DNA of 64,000 nucleotides from assembly GCF_029784155.1 (NCBI RefSeq), contig NC_073693.1, positions 23,782,002 to 23,846,001 of the forward strand, written 5' to 3'. The DNA comes from Uranotaenia lowii (lineage: Eukaryota > Arthropoda > Insecta > Diptera > Culicidae). Positions 23,181-35,290 of this stretch are shown here, one piece after another. The notes under the pieces are model-generated. The model worked only from the letters and a program-made list of their open reading frames with translations, made no database searches and was not told the DNA's origin. Position 1 is the first letter of the stretch; every line of letters begins with the position of its first letter. The position numbers were made by a program, and so were the translations under genes.

Positions 23181-23368
23181 TATAAAGGCATTGCAATGGG
23201 TGATACACTTGCTACATGTTTGCTATCAAATTTGGTGCTGAAAAAGGGTACCACACCTTTTAATATGGAATTAGGGTGACCAGAAGTTGGATTAGACTGG
23301 CATTCAGTTCTTAGAAATAAGGCAGTTTCGACAATTTTGATAGTTTGGACATTTTTACAACTTTGAAA

Positions 23369-23880
23369 ACTTGAATCTTGAATCATTAATCTTGAATCTT
23401 GAATCTTGAATCTTGAGTCTTGAATCTTGAATCTTGAATCTTGAATCTTGAATCTTGAATCTTGAATCTTGAATCTTGAATCTTGAATCTTGAATCTTGA
23501 ATCTTGAATCTTGAATCTTGAATCTTGAATCTTGAATCTTGAATCTTGAATCTTGAATCTTGAATCTTGAATCTTGAATCTTGAATCTTGAATCTTGAAT
23601 CTTGAATCTTGAATCTCGAATCTTGAATCTTGAATCTTGAATCTTGAATCTTGAATCTTGAATCTTGAATCTTGAATCTTGAATCTTGAATCTTGAATCT
23701 TGAATCTTGAATCTTGAATCTTGAATCTTGAATCTTGAATCTTGAATCTTGAATCTTGAATCTTGAATCTTGAATCTTGAATCTTGAATCTTGAATCTTG
23801 AATCTTGAATCTTGAATCTTGAATCTTGAATCTTGAATCTTGAATCTTGAATCTTGAATCTTGAATCTTGAATCTTGAAT
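23369..23880. repeat. 7-bp satellite TTGAATC
   Basis: About 70 nearly perfect tandem units of TTGAATC with only a handful of single-base variants, mostly near the left end. Open in several frames (peptide repeats such as DSRFKIQ on the minus strand) purely because the unit lacks in-phase stops. Confidence 0.97.
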
Positions 23881-24165
23881 TTTGAGAATTTTGAGAATCT
23901 TGAGAATCTTGAGAATCTTGAGAATCTCAAGAATCTTGAGAATCTTGAGAATTTCGAGTATCTTGAAAATCTTGAGAATCTTGAGAATCTTGAGAATCTC
24001 GAGAATCTTGAGAATCATGAGAATCTTGAGTATCTTGAGAATTTTGAGTATCTTGGGAATCTTGAGAATTTTGAGTATCTTAAAAATCTTGAGAATCTTG
24101 ACAATCTAGAGAATCTTGAGAATCTTAAGAATCTTGAGTATCTTGAGAATCTTCAAGATAATTTT
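23881..24165. repeat. 9-bp satellite TTGAGAATC
   Basis: Directly continues the 7-bp array, with the unit lengthened by a GA dinucleotide. More variable than the 7-bp part (ATTTC, GTATC and TTAAG variants). Confidence 0.95.
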
Positions 24166-24201
24166 GTTTTGGAAGCATAAATCAAAAAATTTACAACAAC
24201 A

Positions 24202-24676
24202 AATGTTGCCAGATTGTCCAGCTTTATCCGGGTTTGCTCGGATACTTCATTTAAAATTTAAAAAAAAGTTCTGTCTGCCCGGTTGCCCGGATTTCATTGG
24301 AAAAGCTTGGATTTTTCTCGGGTTTATCCTCATTCTAAAATCACTAAAAAAACAAATTGTGTTGTAAAAATTTCTAGATTTATGCGTTCAAAACGAAATA
24401 TTTTAAGCAAGTTTCAAAAAAAATAATCAAGCTTTTTTAGGCTTGTTATACAATTTCATATCTGCTGATAATTTTTAATGAAAATAATTTTTTTCATGTT
24501 TTTTCTCTTGGTTTTTTGATGAGTAATTCCTAGGTGTCGACCAAATTTGCTAGGATATTGCCCGGATTTTTGGTCGACAATTTAGAAATCAATTGCCTGG
24601 ATTTTTCTACGATTTTGGATAAAATTGCCCGGATTTGTCCGGCTCGAACACGTGCTGAAAAAATTTGGGCAACATT
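24202..24676 (+). mobile_element. repeat family A, copy 2 (MITE-like)
   Basis: Begins AATGTTGCCAGATTGTCCAG and ends GGGCAACATT, an inverted match to the start. Interior carries repeated GCCCGGAT(T) motifs and GTGCTGAAAAAA near the right end, as in the copy at 4227. Non-coding. Confidence 0.75.
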
Positions 24677-25257
24677 ACTCTAAACGCAGCATATCGCCAG
24701 TTTTAATGAAACTTTTTAAGTTCATAAACTAAATATTTACAGAAAAACTTTATCATAACACCAAATCGCTAGTGTAGCTTTTGATAAGCTCTAGATTTTT
24801 ATTTTTGATGGTTTAAATAACTTCATTTAAGCAATCCATTGCAAGATTTAACTTTTGATTTTTTACCAATGAATGCCGTGATATTTTTAAAGAGATTATT
24901 AATTTTTGTTTGAACTTTTATCTACCTTCATCATGTTTTCTTCCTATTCTTTTAAGTTGGCGCCTGTATTTTTTTATCACAAGGTTTCTATAATTGTTTA
25001 ACTATAATTCTCCACATTTGTACAAACGTCGTATTGGTACCTATTTGTATTCTATTTAAAGTTTTCATATTTATTACTTAAGATTTTTCTATTATTTTTT
25101 TAAATTTTACATTTCAATGCTGGTAGATTTTCTCTAAAATTTCACCAAGGCATAGTTTAATTTTATTAAAATTACGGCTAAAATTTATGTGACTAATCAA
25201 TCTTCACTACACATTCTGCATCTAGAAGCTAAATTTTGATATTAAAGCAAATTTGTA
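24677..25257. other. AT-rich, no gene recognised
   Basis: Nothing beyond low-complexity AT-rich sequence. Confidence 0.5.
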
Positions 25258-25400
25258 GGGGAGAGTAGGGTGACTTGATTCAATCCTTCTTTTTTTTCAT
25301 CAAATAGAATTTAGATTGAGTTTTGGATTTATCACCTTCGAAATTTTCAAATAGAATTTAGCAACTCGCTTATTTATACAAAGTTTGACAGCATTTAATT
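25258..25400 (+). mobile_element. solo end of the GGGGAGAGT...CTTGAT element
   Basis: GGGGAGAGTAGGGTGACTTG follows a TA dinucleotide, and AAATTTAGCAACTCGC-like sequence follows about 95 bases later, as in the reverse complement of the right end of the element at 27653-28625. No second end is present; the satellite array starts about 25 bases later. Confidence 0.6.
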
Positions 25401-25424
25401 AATTATGAAAACAGTGGAAACGTT

Positions 25425-27240
25425 AAACGTGAGACGTGAGACGTGAGCCGTTAATCTTGAGAAGTTAGACGTTAAAAGTGAGACTTTGATGTTGAACGTG
25501 AGACGTTAGACGTAAGACGTTAGACGGGAAACGATAGACGTGTGACTTTAGATGTGAGTCGTTAGACGTGAGACGTTAGACGTGTGACGTGAGACGTGAG
25601 ACGTGAGACGTGAGACGTGAGACGTGAGACGTGAGACGTGAGACGTGAGACGTGAGACGTGAGACGTGAGACGTGAGACGTGAGACGTGAGACGTGAGAC
25701 GTGAGACGTGAGACGTGAGACGTGAGACGTGAGACGTGAGACGTGAGACGTGAGACGTGAGACGTGAGACTGAGACGTGAGACGTTGAACGTAAGACGTA
25801 AGTCGTGAAAAGTTAGACGTTAGACATGAGACGCCAAACGTGAGACGTCAGACGTGCGACGTGAGACGTGAGACGATAAACATGAGACGTGAGACGTGAA
25901 ACTTTTGACGTGAGACTTTAGACGTGAAAAGTGTGATGTGAGACGTGAGACGTGAGAGGTGAGATATTTGACGTGTGACGTAAGACGTTAGACGTTAAAC
26001 CTTGGACGTTAGACCTTAGACTTTAGACCTTAGACGTTAGACGTTAGACATGAAACATTAGACGTGAGTCGTAAGACAATAGACATGACACGTAAGACGA
26101 GCGACGTTTGACGTGAGACGATAGACGCAAGACGTTAGACGTGAGACATTTGACGTGAGACATTAGTCGTGTGACTCTAGATGTGAGATGTGAGACTCGA
26201 GACGTTTGACGTGAGACGTTTGACTTGTGACGTTAGACGTGAGACGTGAGACGTAAGTCGTTAGTCGTAGAACGTTCCACGTGAGACGTGCGGCGTGTAC
26301 ATGTAACATCTGACGTTAAACGTCAGACGTTAGACGTTAGACGGTTTACGTCAAACGTGAGACGTGACACGTGACTCGTGACTAAGAACATGTAACATAT
26401 GATACGTGGGATGTAAGAAATAAGACTTGATACCTAAGATGTGAGTCATGAGACGTCAGACGTGAGACGTTAGACAGTAGACTTGAGACGTAAGACGTTA
26501 GACTTGAAACGTGAGACGTGAGACGTGAGACGTGAGACGTGAGACGTTAGACTTGAAACGTGATACGTGAGACGTGTGACGTGAGACGTGAGACGTGAGA
26601 CGTGAGACGTGAGACGTGAGACGTGAGACGTGAGACGTGAGACGTGAGACGTGAGACGTGAGACGTGAGACGTGAGACGTGAGACGTGAGACGTGAGACG
26701 TGAGACGTGAGACGTGAGACATGGAACGTGAGACGTGAGGCGTTAGACGTGAGACGTTAGACGTGAGACGTAAGACGTTAAACGTGAGACGTAAGACGTT
26801 AAACGTCAGACGTTAGACGTCAGACGTTAGACGTTAGACGTGAGACGTGAGACGTTAGACATGAGTCGTTAGACGTGAGTCGTTAGGCATGAGTTGTTAG
26901 TCGTGAGTCGTTAGGCGTGAGACGTAAGACGTGAGAAATAAGACTTGTTAAAAAAAGGACATGTGACTTGAAACTTGAGACGTGATACGTGGGACCTGAG
27001 AATTGAGACTTGAGAAGTGATAAGTGAGACGTGAGACATAAGAAGTGGGAAGTGAAACGTGATACTTGATTGGTGAGACACACTCTCACTTCCCTCTTTT
27101 CATGTCTCACTACTCACATATTACGTTTCACTTCTAACGTGCTATGTCTCACTTTCCACATCTCACTTCTTACTTCTTTTGTCTCACGTCCAGTTTCTCA
27201 AGTCTCATGCCTTATGTCTCATGTTTCAGGTTACAGGCTT
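25425..27240. repeat. 7-bp satellite ACGTGAG with degenerate halo
   Basis: Core blocks of nearly perfect ACGTGAG (about 25573-25770 and 26575-26720) lie in a long field of divergent derivatives such as GACGTTAGACGT. From about 27078 the orientation flips: the sequence reads GTCTCAC/CTCACTT words to about 27240. Frames that stay open through it are artefacts. Confidence 0.95.
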
Positions 27241-27650
27241 CACCTTTGAAAGTCCTGTGGCTCAGTGGCCAAACTTCCCCTAACTTAAAAAATTCAAAGT
27301 GTTTTCTATTAATAAGAACTTAGAAACAGTGTTTAATGCATGAAAAATCGTACAAAAATCGTGTAAATCAACTTACTGCAAAATATCTCCCAGATCTCGA
27401 CACGTTTAACTTCAACTTTTTTGAAAAAAAAATTAATATTTGAAAACTTTGTAAAGAAGTAAATAAGAGTGATTCAAAGTCGTTTTGTTTTTCACACTCA
27501 GATTAAAAAAAAAGTCTTTTTTGTTATAAATCAAGCCAGCTTCAACAAAATCCCTCAAGTGGAGGCGCTCTTCTTGGTCTTCAAAAGAATCCCAAATTTT
27601 CTCTCGAAACAGTTTAGAGCGTTTCCTAGGTAAGGTTTTAAATAAAACAT
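27241..27650. other. AT-rich, no gene recognised
   Basis: A 110-codon minus-strand frame crosses 27433-27765 but runs into the transposon end at 27651 and shows no known domain. Confidence 0.45.
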
Positions 27651-27652
27651 TA

Positions 27653-28625
27653 GGGGAGAATGAGGATACTTGATCCCTGGGGATACTTGATTCCTTAGCT
27701 ATATCTCGAAACTGGAATGTCTTACAAAGATCAAATGATCTATAAAAATGTGCCAAAATGAGCAAAATAACAATGCTTGTAGTTTAAAAAATTTTAACAA
27801 AATAATTATTTGAATAATTGAACTTTGTTTGAAAAATTTCACAAAATGTAACTTGAAGATCTTTTTTCATCACTTTAAAATGTTCCTTACATGGGAAAAT
27901 TATGAAAAAAATATTTGTTCCAATGTATCAATCGTTCGAGCGTAAAATGAACTTCATAATGCCATATTTTCAAAGCAATGGAAAACTCTCAACTTTTTTC
28001 AGAAAAAGTTTTCTAAAATGTTGATTATGGGTATAATTGATCCCCTAGTGTTGGATACAATTGATCCCCCTTTCAAACGGCATATTCTTCTTCTGAATTG
28101 ATCGTTATGATTGCTGATTACGAAATTACTAATATTTATCCGAAAACTAATATTTATCAAACAATTGTCTGAAGAAAAGAGCAAAAATAATTAATTTTCT
28201 CTCAATTATAAAAAAAAGCGCCTTTAAGTATGCAATGTTAATAGCGTTGAGACAAAGTTATAGAATTTTCTTCTTATGTCTGCTATAAATTGTGAAATGA
28301 GAACAAACTTGACCAAAATAGTCAATTAACATTCTATCTTAAGGTTTTGTTTGATTTTATACAAGGATTAGGGCTTCCTGAATAAAAGATCACGTCTCCT
28401 TCAATAGGGGATCAAGTCTCCCGAACTTCAGAAAAATCGCAATTTTTTTACTCCCACGAAAATGCTTCTAGTTCATCAACAGGTTCAAGTATCGTTCTAT
28501 TTTTTGGAGTATAGAAAATTGAAGTTACAAGCTGTCAGAAAATGTCAAAGACGGCGAGTTGCTAAATTTTACCAGAAAGGTATGGTGAAAATAAGAAAAG
28601 GGGATCAAGTATCCCCACTCTCCCC
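27653..28625. mobile_element. TA-site inverted-repeat element, GGGGAGARTG ends
   Basis: Left end GGGGAGAATGAGGATACTTG, right end inverted GGGGAGAGTGGGGATACTTG, both followed by ATCCC, flanked by TA (27651-27652, 28626-28627). Further GATCCCC motifs recur inside (28030-28075, 28405). 973 bp, non-coding. A Tc1/mariner-type passenger is likely from the TA flanks. Confidence 0.8.
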
Positions 28626-28627
28626 TA

Positions 28628-29340
28628 ATGGTATGTAAAGATACAAAAAAAAATTTTTTTTGTAGTAGAAAATTCGACTAGAAGTATGTTTTTTCGGGGA
28701 GTTTTTTCGGCTTGCAGTCTTGATTTTAGCGAAAACAACGTATTGATTTACGTTTCCAATGTTTCAATCCTTTTGGATTTTCTTCAGGGAGGGACTAAAA
28801 ATAGTGTTTATTTAGTTTGTTCTGCTGATTGTAATTGTAATTGTACCGAAAAGATGCCGTTTTCTTGTGAGTGTCGAGTCGGCTTGTCGTATATAGCTGT
28901 CTTTGGATCTGTTTTCTGAATAATTTGATTTGATTTGTGTTTTTTAGATGTAAGGTGTAGTGTATCGACTTACAGATGTTGGCGGATAAAAATCCGTTTG
29001 TCTAGTGTTTTTGGGATTAATTTTTCACAGCATCAAGCTTTTAGCACAGTCTCCACTTTTCACTTTTTTTGTTTTGATCAACAGCTCATTTTTGATCTGA
29101 ACAAAATAAGTGAAAAGTGTAAAACGGTGTTAAAAGTTCGACGATGTTACAAAGACTGCTATAACCGCCATTTGTAACTATTTTATGACAATTTCTTCTC
29201 AGGAACTTCTCACTTTGAAAACAAATTTAAAATTCTACAAAACCTATGTCATGCGTCTTTATAGAAATGTGTCACCTAGTAACTCTATGCGACAAATCTA
29301 TGCCTAGTTGGCAAATTAAACGACATCTAACATCTTGTCT
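28628..29340. other. no gene recognised
   Basis: Two short plus-strand frames (28686-28919, 28935-29177) with no recognisable domain; not supported as genes. Confidence 0.45.
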
Positions 29341-30400
29341 CAGACGCCAAAGTTAGGGGGGGGACCAAAAAGCTGACAGAAGGTTGTCAAGTGCCAATAG
29401 TCGAACTGCAGCCTTAGAACCCAGGCAAATAAAAATATCGACATATTTTAATCGGGATCATTAGCGACATTTGTGGGTCTCACTCCAACAGGTTGGACTC
29501 GTTGATCTGTAGAGTCGTTTTGTTTTTGTTCTCGATCCCTGAGGGGATCAGGATTGTCTTAAATCCAACACCCAATGGACGTGGGTGGGTCATTGAAACA
29601 CCGAGCAAGCAAGCAGGCAAAAAGACGGGGTGGAAAGTGTCATGCCATTTGTTTCACGTTGAATCAATATGAAAGTGTTTTTTTGCTCGGTGTTGCAGAT
29701 ATTTCAAACAAGCCTACAGAAAGAAAAAAGGTTCTAAATAATTGTGCTAAATTATGTCATTATTAGAAACCCTTCCATCCACAAACAACGAACGGCAGCG
29801 ACTCAAATTGTAGCTCTAAATCTTAAAAACCTCCTCAGGTTTTAGCCAGCCGTTGTTGGGGAGACGCAGAAAATAATTGCAATACTAAATGCTCCAGGCG
29901 GGCGGACGACTGCAATGTACAACTTTGCGTATCCAATCCGGAATCCTTTTGGACAGAAATCTTGAGGTAAATAAGTTCTTGACTTGGCCAGCAGCGGTGG
30001 CTAAAACCACAAGACATTCCGAGCCCCCATTTTAATGATCGCTGTCAGCCACCGCACTAGTAAGTACCCCCAACCCATTCGAATTGGTTCAGGGGAAAAA
30101 ACGATTTTGGATTAGGTGACAAATGATATGTTTGTTTTATGGGACCAGATTTTATTGTTCACTGCACTGCAAGCCTTCAAGATCCAAGTGGCTAGCTGTA
30201 GTCCTACATTTTTCTGTCAGAGAGCGAAGGAGTTGAAATGGTACCTCAACACCGGGGAAAGATTAATGATATCATTGAGTAATTGTTGATTTTTATGCGT
30301 GTTTTAATTTGCTATTCCGCCGATGGAGATATGTAGAACATGGACCGGCAGCCGGCAACACTGTTGCAGCTGGAATATTTTTTCCATTAAATATGTTGAG
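29341..30400. other. GC-richer unique island
   Basis: Unique-looking, GC-richer sequence without repeat ends. Could contain host regulatory DNA or untranslated exons; no splice pair or frame is convincing. Confidence 0.45.
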
Positions 30401-30660
30401 TAAGAATTAGTTTTTTCAATGCTGAACTTCGAGTATTCAAATTTACATATCAGCATTATTGAACGAAGAGCTAATTACTTAAACTTTGACTTCTGAAAAA
30501 AAGTTGTAGAAATTTCTTTTTTGGTAATTTTTACCCGTTCCGTAAAATTCGAGGTTTTTTACGAAAATTCAAAGACATTTTAAACCAAAATAAATCAAAG
30601 ATTTTTTTAAAACACATGTCAAAATATGTTGAAGTCTTCAAATCTTTATTTTTAGCTTAA

Positions 30661-31397
30661 GGGGAGGGGTAGGGTCTAACACTTTCAAAAAATCGATTTT
30701 TTTATTTTTTTATTTTCTTATTGTAAAACATTTCAAGAATGTTGTGTCAAGTTTTCAAGTCAATTGAAGCAAAACTGTAGAAATTATAGGCCTTTATCTC
30801 CTCCTATCTAATACTGCAAGAAAGCAAGAGCAGAAACATCAAACGCGTTTTTCTCGAAAGCACATTTTTAAAGTCCGTGGACATCGTCATTTGAAAACTA
30901 CTTATCCGATTCTTTTCAAATTTGGAACATGTTTTCTACATATAAAATACCAGACCCCAAAGTTTTTCTTTTTTTATTTTTTTACTTTGGGGAGATTTTA
31001 CAGATAAAAAATGGCGGATTTTTTCGTGAAAAATCGTAGTTTTTACTTCAAACAGCCACAAAAACTTCATAAAAAATGTTTTAAGTAAAATAAAAACGTA
31101 GGGGTCCAGAAAAACATCTATTAAAAATATTTTGCTCTGATTTTTTGATTTCAGATGATTCTGTGCTGAGATACAGTGTCCACCGCAAATCCTGTTTTCT
31201 AAAAGGCATCCTCGAAAATGCTCCGTCACCGGTTCATTTTTCAATATTTTTCTACGAAAAAATGCTAAATGTTCTTTTAACAATGGTTTGTATAATGCAA
31301 AAAATTTGAATACATTTATTTGAACGATAGCTCTAGGAAAAAATCGTGGAAATGGTGTTTTTTTTACCCGTTAAACCCTACCACCCCCCCCCCCCCC
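30661..31397 (+). mobile_element. TTAA-flanked element with GGGGAGRGTAGGGTYTAAC ends, copy 1
   Basis: Left end GGGGAGGGGTAGGGTCTAAC; right end, inverted, carries GTAGGGTTTAAC after a long G-run (poly-C at 31384-31397 on the plus strand). TTAA lies at both edges (30657-30660, 31398-31401). Its reverse complement closely matches 61387-62090. The 115-codon minus-strand frame inside has no recognised domain and its counterpart in copy 2 is not conserved as a gene. Confidence 0.8.
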
Positions 31398-31401
31398 TTA
31401 A

Positions 31402-31800
31402 GCAACCAAAAGTTACGTCAAGGGATCTTTTTAGCACGATTTGGAGAAAAGTTTTTCGGATGAATGCTATTTTACAAAGGAAAAAAAAAACATTAATTTT
31501 TTCTCATATCAATATTCTTTGTAACATCGTCCATTTCTAAAAAGAGTGTCCAAGGGAGTATAATTTATACTTTTTTTTGTAGTCAAAATAAGACAGATTA
31601 GTAGGTGTACAGTTTTGCGAAAGGTTGACGCACAAATTAAGCTTCAAATTATTATGAGAATGACGGCGAATTAAAGAAAAAAATGACACTTTTACCATCG
31701 AATATGTTTATCCTTGTTTGAGTCATTATTCAAAATTTAAAAGAAAAACAATTTTTTGAAATATTTTTGTATTTTTACATACCGTCAATGTTTTCTTCAA
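31402..31800. other. AT-rich, no gene recognised
   Basis: Nothing beyond AT-rich spacer between the element and the satellite. Confidence 0.5.
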
Positions 31801-32848
31801 AATCCCATTTCATTCCATCCCCATTCCATTTCCATTCCATTCTTATTCCATTCTCATTCCATTCCCATTCCATTCCCATTCCATTCCCATTCCATTCCCA
31901 TTCCATTCCCATTCCATTCCCATTCCATTCCCATTCCATTCCCATTCCATTCCCATTCCATTCCCATTCCATTCCCATTCCATTCCCATTTCATTCCGGT
32001 TCCATTTCCATTCTATTCCATTCCCATTCCATTCCCATTCCATTCCCATTCCATTCCCATTCCATTCCTATTTCATTCCCATTCCATTCCCATTCCATTC
32101 CCATTCCATTCCCATTCCATTCCCATTCCATTCCCATTCCATTCCCATTCCATTCCCATTCCATTCCCATTCCATTCCCATTCCATTCCCATTCCATTCC
32201 CATTCCATTCCCATTCCATTCCCATTCCATTCCCATTCCATTCCCATTCCATTCCCATTCCATTTCCATTCCATTCCCATTCCATTCCCATTTCATTCCC
32301 ATTCCATTCCCATTCCATTCCCATTCCATTCCCATTCCATTCCCATTCCATTCCCATTCCATTCCCATTCCATTCCCATTCCATTCCCATTCCATTCCCA
32401 TTCCATTCCCATTCCATTCCCATTCCATTCCCATTCCATTCCCATTCCATTCCCATTCCATTCCCATTCCATTCCCATTCCATTCCCATTCCATTCCCAT
32501 TCCATTCCCATTCCATTCCCATTCCATTCCCATTCCATTCCCATTCCATTCCCATTCCATTCCCATTCCATTCCCATTCCATTCCCATTCCATTCCCATT
32601 CCATTCCCATTCCATTCCCATTCCATTCCCATTCCATTCCCATTCCATTCCCATTCCATTCCCATTCCATTCCCATTCCATTCCCATTCCATTCCCATTC
32701 CATTCCCATTCCATTCCCATTCCATTCCCATTCCATTCCCATTCCATTCCCATTCCATTCCCATTCCATTCCCATTCCATTCCCATTCCATTCCCATTCC
32801 ATTCCCATTCCATTCCCATTCCATTCTCATCCCATTCACATCACATTA
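31801..32848. repeat. 11-bp satellite CCCATTCCATT
   Basis: About 90 tandem units of ATTCC+ATTCCC, very homogeneous from about 32290 to 32820 and more varied near the left end. Open in several frames on both strands with 11-residue peptide periodicity (33 bases), which is an arithmetic artefact of the unit. Confidence 0.98.
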
Positions 32849-32889
32849 GGGAACAACAATATGAATTTGGTGTTTCTGAACAAAAAAAA

Positions 32890-33690
32890 ACAGCAGTTTC
32901 AATCCATTGTAAAAGTCTCCGGAAGTTTCAGTTCAATGTAAAAACATTGCTGTTTCTCAACGACAAAAGCAACAGTCTCAATTCATGGTTGGATTGTTGA
33001 GTAAACGTAAAATCAAGCAATTCGGATCCGATTAAAAAAAGACAACTTACAATCCTTTTTGCTATATTCTATCTGCGGAAGTCTCAATTCATTGTCAGTG
33101 TACTGCATTCAACATTCCATTTCAACAATATTGTATCTGTCATGTAAAATCTCAATTCAATGGAGGAAAGAAAGAAGCTGCAGTCTCAATGCTCCAGAGG
33201 TTCAAACAAAAACAGTAGAAACCTTTCATTGTTTTACCAAATATGCTTTGGAAAAAAAGCAAAAAAGCAGAACCAATCACACTCAGCATACTTCGTAACG
33301 AAAAGGTAATAGAAATAGTACCTTTCATTAGTTGAGCAACAGAACAGAAGTCTCAATCTAATATAAACAGATTTTTTTTCTTTTAAGCAGCCATGACGCT
33401 ATATCACTGGTGCAAAATTATATTTTTCCAGACTTATTAAGACAAGAAAATGCGTCAAACAGCTGTTGTGACACCACACACACTTGCAACTCTTTACTAT
33501 CGGCAGTCTCAATCAATGATTTTCAGAAAAACTCTTTCTAGACCGACCTAAATCAACTTTGAAAACCACTCTGTGGGGTCATAGGTTCCCAATAAGACCT
33601 ATCATGGAAAGCTCGTTTAAGCCGATTAAAGGTCTGCAACTCTTAACAACATAGTTTGCTCCCTACAGAAGTCTCAATAAGCTAAACAAT
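32890..33690 (+). repeat. interspersed AGTCTCAATTCA motif field
   Basis: The word AGTCTCAAT or a close variant recurs at about 32895, 32971, 33080, 33151, 33182, 33351, 33509 and 33671, often followed by TCATTG/CAATGG and preceded by a purine-rich GCAGAAG-like context. Spacing is irregular (about 30-170 bases). It looks like a decayed higher-order tandem repeat. Confidence 0.55.
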
Positions 33691-33779
33691 TTTTTTTCCT
33701 TAGCGAAAATTGTTAAATATTCTCAAGGAGATCAAAATAGACTCGAGAAACACCACACACTTAATTGGGCAATAAAATT

Positions 33780-35290
33780 TGGACTTTCCTGAAGAATGTT
33801 CGGAAGTCTTAAGATGAGCCTTAAAACGACTAGTGAGTTCCTCCATGAGTTCTTGAGAACTACTTCAGAAAGTTTTAAGCCTAGTCTCTAGAGTAAACCC
33901 CCAGAAACCTTTAAAGTACTGTCCTTCCAGTAACTTTCGAGGATCTCTTCAGGAACTATGAAGTGTTTTTTCACAGTATGAGAGTCCCTCAAGCTCTTTA
34001 CAGAGTCCTTCTTCGAACTCTTGAAGGTTTTTTCCTGTTCCTTGAAAGCTGAAGTGTTTTGAAAGTTCAGAAACTTTTGAAATCCTCAAAAAACATTTGA
34101 GAGTTCCTTCAGAAACTATTCGAAGATACTTCAGGAACTCTTAAGGGAACCTATAGATAATCTGGAATGCACCCTCAGGAACTCATGAGTTTTCTGCATG
34201 AATTGTTCGACACGTTCGCCGCCATAGGACCCATATTCGGGTGACGGGTGTATTTCCTGGGAGGCCCGTCACTTTCAAAAACGTGTGACGCTCTCTTAAA
34301 TTCTCAAGTTAGCCACATGTTGCAAATGTTGAAGTTCTCCCTCCTAACTTTTATGCTCCGAGAATTTGTTTAGGCTCGGCTAGTAATACTACCGAAATGA
34401 GCGTGGCAAAGAATGTGCCCAAAAGTCCCTTCACGAACTTTTGTGAGTTCTGAAGATACTCTTGAGAGTCTACACGGAAATTCTAAATAAGAATATGCCC
34501 TGAAATAATAGTAAGATCCTTCAAAGAATCTTGAAAGTTTTTTCCAGGAGGAGCTCTCCAAAGTCTTTACTGAAAGTCTAGAGAGTCACTAGGAGGGCTG
34601 TTGAGAATCTTTCCAGGAAATCTGAAAGTCTCTGAAATAAGTATTTTGAACACCCCAAGAATTTTCGAAGACTTAAGAAAGTTCCTCATGAAATCCCTCA
34701 AAAAAACTCTTGAGGGTCTCTCCAGAAACTCTTTAAAGACACTTTAGGAACTCTTAAGGCACCCTACAGAAAATCTGGAATGCACTCTCAGGAACTCGTT
34801 GAGTTTTCTGAAGGAACTGTTTAAAGTCCCTCCATGAACTTTTGTGAGTTCTTAAGGAGCTCTTGAGAGTCTACTCGGAAATTCTTAAGAACTCGGAAGA
34901 ATTTCCGAGTAGACTCTCAAGAGCTCCTTAAGAACTCACAAAAGTTCATGGAGGAACTTTAAACAGTTCCTAAAGAAAATTCAACGAGTTCCTGAGAGTG
35001 ATTTTCTGTAGGGTGCTTTAAGAGCTCCTAAAGTGTTTTTAAAGAGTTTCATAAGAATCTCCGAGTAGAAACATATAAGAATTCTTCGAGGAATAAATGT
35101 AAGTCCCTTCAAGCACTACCGAGAGTTTCTCCAGGAGCACCTCTCCAAAGTCTTTACAGAAAATCTGGAAACGGAACACTATAAATATAAAGAAATAAAA
35201 AAAAAGTCTAGTGAGTTACGAAAAAGACTGTTGAGAAGTCTAATAAGGAAATCTTAAGACTTAAAATAATTTCTCGTAAACTTCTGAGGA
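33780..35290. repeat. degenerate repeat field of AGGAACTCTTGA words
   Basis: Words such as GGAACTCTT, GAGAGTCT and CTCCAGAAACT recur throughout. Longer direct repeats are visible: 34136-34195 resembles 34747-34815, and 34430-34585 resembles 35100-35215. No coding potential. Confidence 0.7.
34725..35050. repeat. long hairpin-forming inverted repeat
   Basis: Arms 34725-34886 and 34897-35050 are inverted copies around a 10-base loop. The inner 85 or so bases are nearly perfect, including CTCGGAAATTCTT/AAGAATTTCCGAG at the centre; outward the arms keep GTTCCTCC..., CTGTAGGGTGC and AAAGAGTTTC with mismatches. Confidence 0.85.

Noticed and set aside
23355..24180. Long frames rich in DSRFKIQ, LEI and NLENLE repeats
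   Set aside because: Simple translation of 7- and 9-bp satellites.
26498..26722. Frame of THVSRLTS repeats
   Set aside because: Translation of the ACGTGAG satellite.
23369..27240. Short direct repeats as a possible CRISPR array
   Set aside because: Units abut with no unique spacers, and the DNA is eukaryotic.
30936..31283. 115-codon frame within the GGGGAGAGT element
   Set aside because: No recognised domain, and the frame is not kept as a gene in the highly similar copy at 61387-62090.
31756..33000. 414- and 360-codon frames of HSIPIPFPF repeats and minus-strand MEWEWNGNG frames
   Set aside because: Translation of the 11-bp satellite, open in several frames at once. The non-repeat tail has no recognisable domain.
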